This document shows positions 61,366 to 64,000 of a DNA stretch of 64,000 nucleotides, piece after piece; the first letter of the stretch is position 1, and each line of letters starts with the position of its first letter. Source of the DNA: Ziziphus jujuba (lineage: Eukaryota > Streptophyta > Magnoliopsida > Rosales > Rhamnaceae); NCBI RefSeq assembly GCF_031755915.1, contig NC_083388.1, positions 875,501-939,500 on the forward strand, given 5' to 3'. The translations under genes were made by a program, and so were the position numbers. Under the pieces are notes generated by a model. It did no database searches, was not told the DNA's origin, and saw only the letters and a program-made list of their open reading frames with translations.

Positions 61366-62106
61366 TTGGCAGTTCCAAACTTGTTTCAAGAAGTTTATTC
61401 TGAAAGATAACACTTCCACCTGGGGTTTCCAGCGTTCTGTATATAGCATTAATGCCATACACAAAAATTTCTGAACTTGTGATATCTTCTCTAGGAATCA
61501 GATAAGAGGGGCTATTTGAATTTTTGGCTTTTGCCACTCGATTTTTAGGCCATGAGATGATGAAAAGGTGCAAGTTCCAGAACCAGGTTGCCAGCGGCGG
61601 TTAGGTTTTCTTTTTGTATGACGTGCTAAGAAGTTGCAGTTGGATCCACTCACTCTTTGTAAATTGAGCCACAGGCAGGTAGAAATCAGTCTTCAACGTT
61701 CTTCCTATGGGTTGGTAGTGCTGAGTATTTTTCTCATTTATTTATATATTTTTTATTCCTCGTTTTAGGCATATTATTAATTATTATTATTAATTTTTTT
61801 TTTCTTTTCTCTTTTGAGAGGACATATTTGTGGTGAGATATATAAATGTTAGAATCTTTGTGAGCGTCCATGTATCATAGAGGTATTGCTTTGTGTAATT
61901 TTCTTCTCTGCTTTGTACAATGTAACATTTTGTGTGAAGAAAAATAACCTTTTTTGGCCCAACGTACAAAATACGTGAAAGTTTTGGCTTTTAGGATTTT
62001 GTGCATTGTTTTATTCTGCAAATTGCTATATGCCGGTTTGGTTTCGTTTCTTAGTTTCTCTCAGTTTATACGTTGGCATCTTTTTATATATGTTTCTTCA
62101 TTGTTG

Positions 62107-62204
62107 TTTCACCTCATGCCATGATCTTTTTGATGTTAAAGTCTTATAATCTATTTCACCCCCTACCATCCATGATCTTTTTGATGTTGAAGTCTTATAA
62201 TACA
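62107..62204. repeat. Approximately 50-bp tandem duplication downstream of the BSL gene
   Basis: Units 62107-62153 and 62154-62204 share CATGATCTTTTTGATGTT and AGTCTTATAAT with a few differences in the first third. Confidence 0.85.
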
Positions 62205-62797
62205 TGTACAACTTTTTGTTTGGATGATATTTTAATAAATGAAAAAGGGTAAAATGCTGAACAAATCTTTTTTGTTTTTTTTTTTTGGGCTTTGAAATGC
62301 TGAACTAATCTTATGAACTGAAATCTGGTACATTTTAGAAACTGGAAAGGATAAAGAGTTGGTCCCCTTAATGGATCTCTTTGACCAGGGAAAAAAAATT
62401 TGTGGATATTATGAAACTAAATGCTGAAAATCTAGCTTTTAATATATAAAACACTAAATAGAAGCAGCACATTATCACCCATGAAGAGATGAGTTTGGTG
62501 ATTTTCTATTATATACGACCATTTTTTGACCTATAAAATTTGCTTTCAACTTGTGACGATCAAAAGGATTAGCACATTTTTGAACCTCCCGAGGAGCAAC
62601 GGGCCGGTTGTCATATACATTACCACAGAATCCAAGTATAGGCATAATAGCTCTGTCAAAACTATATATAACTAAACCTACAATTGCTTACAATATGTTT
62701 GGTTCTATCAGGTCCTCGAGAAATTCCTACCATGTCTCAGATCAACATAATCGCAAACTTGCTTACAAACAAGTTATAGATAAATACAAATTTCTCC

Positions 62798-62865
62798 CAG
62801 CAATTTTAAGGCAACAGGGCTTGGTTTCTCGCAACAATTTTAGGGCAACAAGGCTTGGTTCATCA
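62798..62865. repeat. 34-bp tandem duplication near the DNAJC8-like 3' end
   Basis: Units 62798-62831 and 62832-62865 share AATTTTAAGGCAACAGGGCT-like cores with six or seven differences. Confidence 0.8.
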
Positions 62866-62899
62866 TTAATAAAAAACCAAACAAGCCCTAGCAAACCAA

Positions 62900-63133
62900 T
62901 TAACCTCGTTTTACTGGCCTTTGAACATAAGATTTGTTAGGGTCTTCAGTTTTGAGCTTAGGAGGTCGAATTTCTCCTTTCTTGGCCTGCAAATATACAT
63001 TTAAAAAACAATGTGATCAGGCTGTACTCATTTGCCTTTGTGCATTCCATATAATTATTGCTTATATAACAATTAAATCTGCATTTAATCCCACCTTTTT
63101 GCCGCCTTTCATAAAATCTCTCCAGCTTGAAAC
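62900..63133 (-). CDS. DNAJC8-like J-domain protein, C-terminal exons (partial)
   Basis: Two minus-strand exons, 63133-63095 and 62986-62900, encode VSSWRDFMKGGKK joined in phase 0 to AKKGEIRPPKLKTEDPNKSY and then VQRPVKRG and a stop. This is the highly conserved C-terminus of plant DnaJ homologue subfamily C member 8 (SPF31-type), a nuclear J-domain protein linked to the spliceosome in animals and fungi. The J domain and the coiled, Lys/Glu-rich middle lie beyond the right edge. The rest of the window to 64000 reads as intron on this strand. Family identity rests on the C-terminal block alone, but that block is distinctive. Confidence 0.85.
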
Positions 63134-64000
63134 CTGATGACAAAGTGTCAAAACATGAACATGTCAGAACTAAGTAACTAATTTGGTAGGACAAATTCAG
63201 GTTACATGAATATTAAATTAACATATTATGTTTATGACTAACAGGTTTAAAATTACTATACTTGGCTAAATATCATAGCGGATAGACAGAAAAAGAAAAC
63301 ACTACAGAAACAAGCAAATACACGAATGTTTAGAGAGATAGAGCAAGACACACTACGCACATACAATATACGTCAAGAGAGAGAAAGAGTTGGGGGGGGG
63401 GAGGATAATGAAACGCTTGCCATGGTTTCAGAATCTTATGCAAGTGATTACTAAAGATATGCATTCCATTTAATAATTTACCCTATGGTTATCTCAATCA
63501 ATTTCCACAATATACAGCTACATTCACAAGAATGAATCTTAGATAAGATATGATCAAATTCATTCTCTGAGAAACCAAATTGTGCACTCAAGCATAAGAA
63601 AACCCTAATATAGGTGTTTAATTGGTGCTTCATCTTCCTAAGTGATTCTTCAGAGGACTCGAAACAGAGGATGAATTTTATGCAGTTTAGCTCCTAATTC
63701 TATACACTTTTCCTGAGTTCTGCTTGAGAGATAATAGAAGTAATGAATAAGGCATTTGAACCAATACTTATCAGCACACTGAAAACACAAGATCTTTTCC
63801 CAGTTTAACTCTGTGCAGTCAAAAATATCCCGACAGATTAGAAAGGTTTTCTAATTTTCTACAGTGTACAAGTTTGAATGTATATCTGAAGCTTCCAAAT
63901 TGTCCTTTGACCTTGATGTGCTTTTCAACTCACAAAAAGGTGAGCAACCAAACATTCAAAAAAATACGGAGCTACATCCTATAAATGGGATATCAATCAT
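63134..64000. other. Probable intron of the DNAJC8-like gene
   Basis: No exon matching the expected preceding part of the protein was found on the minus strand here. The sequence is AT-rich with a G run at about 63393-63402, consistent with intron continuing off the edge. Confidence 0.45.

Larger units (their letters stand above)
61366..62899. other. Convergent 3' region BSL / DNAJC8-like
   Basis: The 3' untranslated and flanking sequences of two convergent genes. Two short tandem duplications lie here. No separate gene is seen. Confidence 0.5.

Noticed and set aside
1..64000. CRISPR arrays, bacterial operons, LTR retrotransposons, rRNA or tRNA genes
   Set aside because: No regularly spaced repeats, no Shine-Dalgarno-led gene strings, no long direct terminal repeats or reverse-transcriptase motifs, and no cloverleaf-capable sequences were seen.

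Overview
This window is nuclear DNA from a flowering plant, most likely a rosid-type eudicot. The evidence is the gene families (BELL homeodomain, IQD, BSL phosphatase, S-protein homologue, GT14 glycosyltransferase), split genes with GT/AG introns of about 80 bp to over 1 kb, AT-rich spacers and introns, and many (GA)n, (TA)n and poly-A/T tracts. Nothing indicates a bacterial, viral or organellar origin. The species cannot be named from sequence alone. All exon models below were assembled by hand from reading frame, splice sites and remembered homologues. In every complete model the exon phases join exactly.

Layout, left to right: (1) C-terminal end of a BELL-type TALE homeodomain gene (+). 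(2) MBD10/MBD11-like methyl-CpG-binding-domain gene (+, 3 exons, 413 aa). (3) SPS3-type solanesyl diphosphate synthase (+, 12 exons, 430 aa). (4) ML-domain lipid-recognition protein (-, 4 exons, 155 aa), convergent with SPS3. (5) A 662-bp hAT-like non-autonomous element. (6) A 300-aa receptor-like cytoplasmic pseudokinase (+, 7 exons). (7) A farnesylated DnaJ of the ATJ2/ATJ3 type (+, 6 exons, 418 aa). (8) IQD5-like calmodulin-binding protein (+, 6 coding exons, 436 aa). (9) An intronless BC10/GT14-like glycosyltransferase (+, 370 aa). (10) An Expp1-like secreted protein (+, 3 exons, 254 aa), convergent with (11) an OEP39-like Omp85 beta-barrel of the chloroplast outer envelope (-, 11 exons, 361 aa). 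(12) An S-protein homologue (+, 136 aa), followed by the 3' relic of a second copy. (13) A BSL2/BSL3-like Kelch phosphatase (+, 21 exons, 1005 aa). (14) The last two exons of a DNAJC8-like gene (-), running off the right edge.

The genes are independent housekeeping, signalling and metabolic loci, not a cluster or operon. Possible functional links are loose: BSL, IQD5 and the BELL factor all act in growth and patterning in model plants, and two genes encode J-domain proteins. I found no previously undescribed multi-gene system. The points most worth a second look are the pseudokinase with its out-of-frame upstream ATGs, the ML protein that has lost a conserved disulfide pair, the hAT-like element with recognisable terminal repeats and an 8-bp target duplication, the decayed second S-protein gene, and the Expp1/OEP39 neighbourhood, which recalls the Arabidopsis order.
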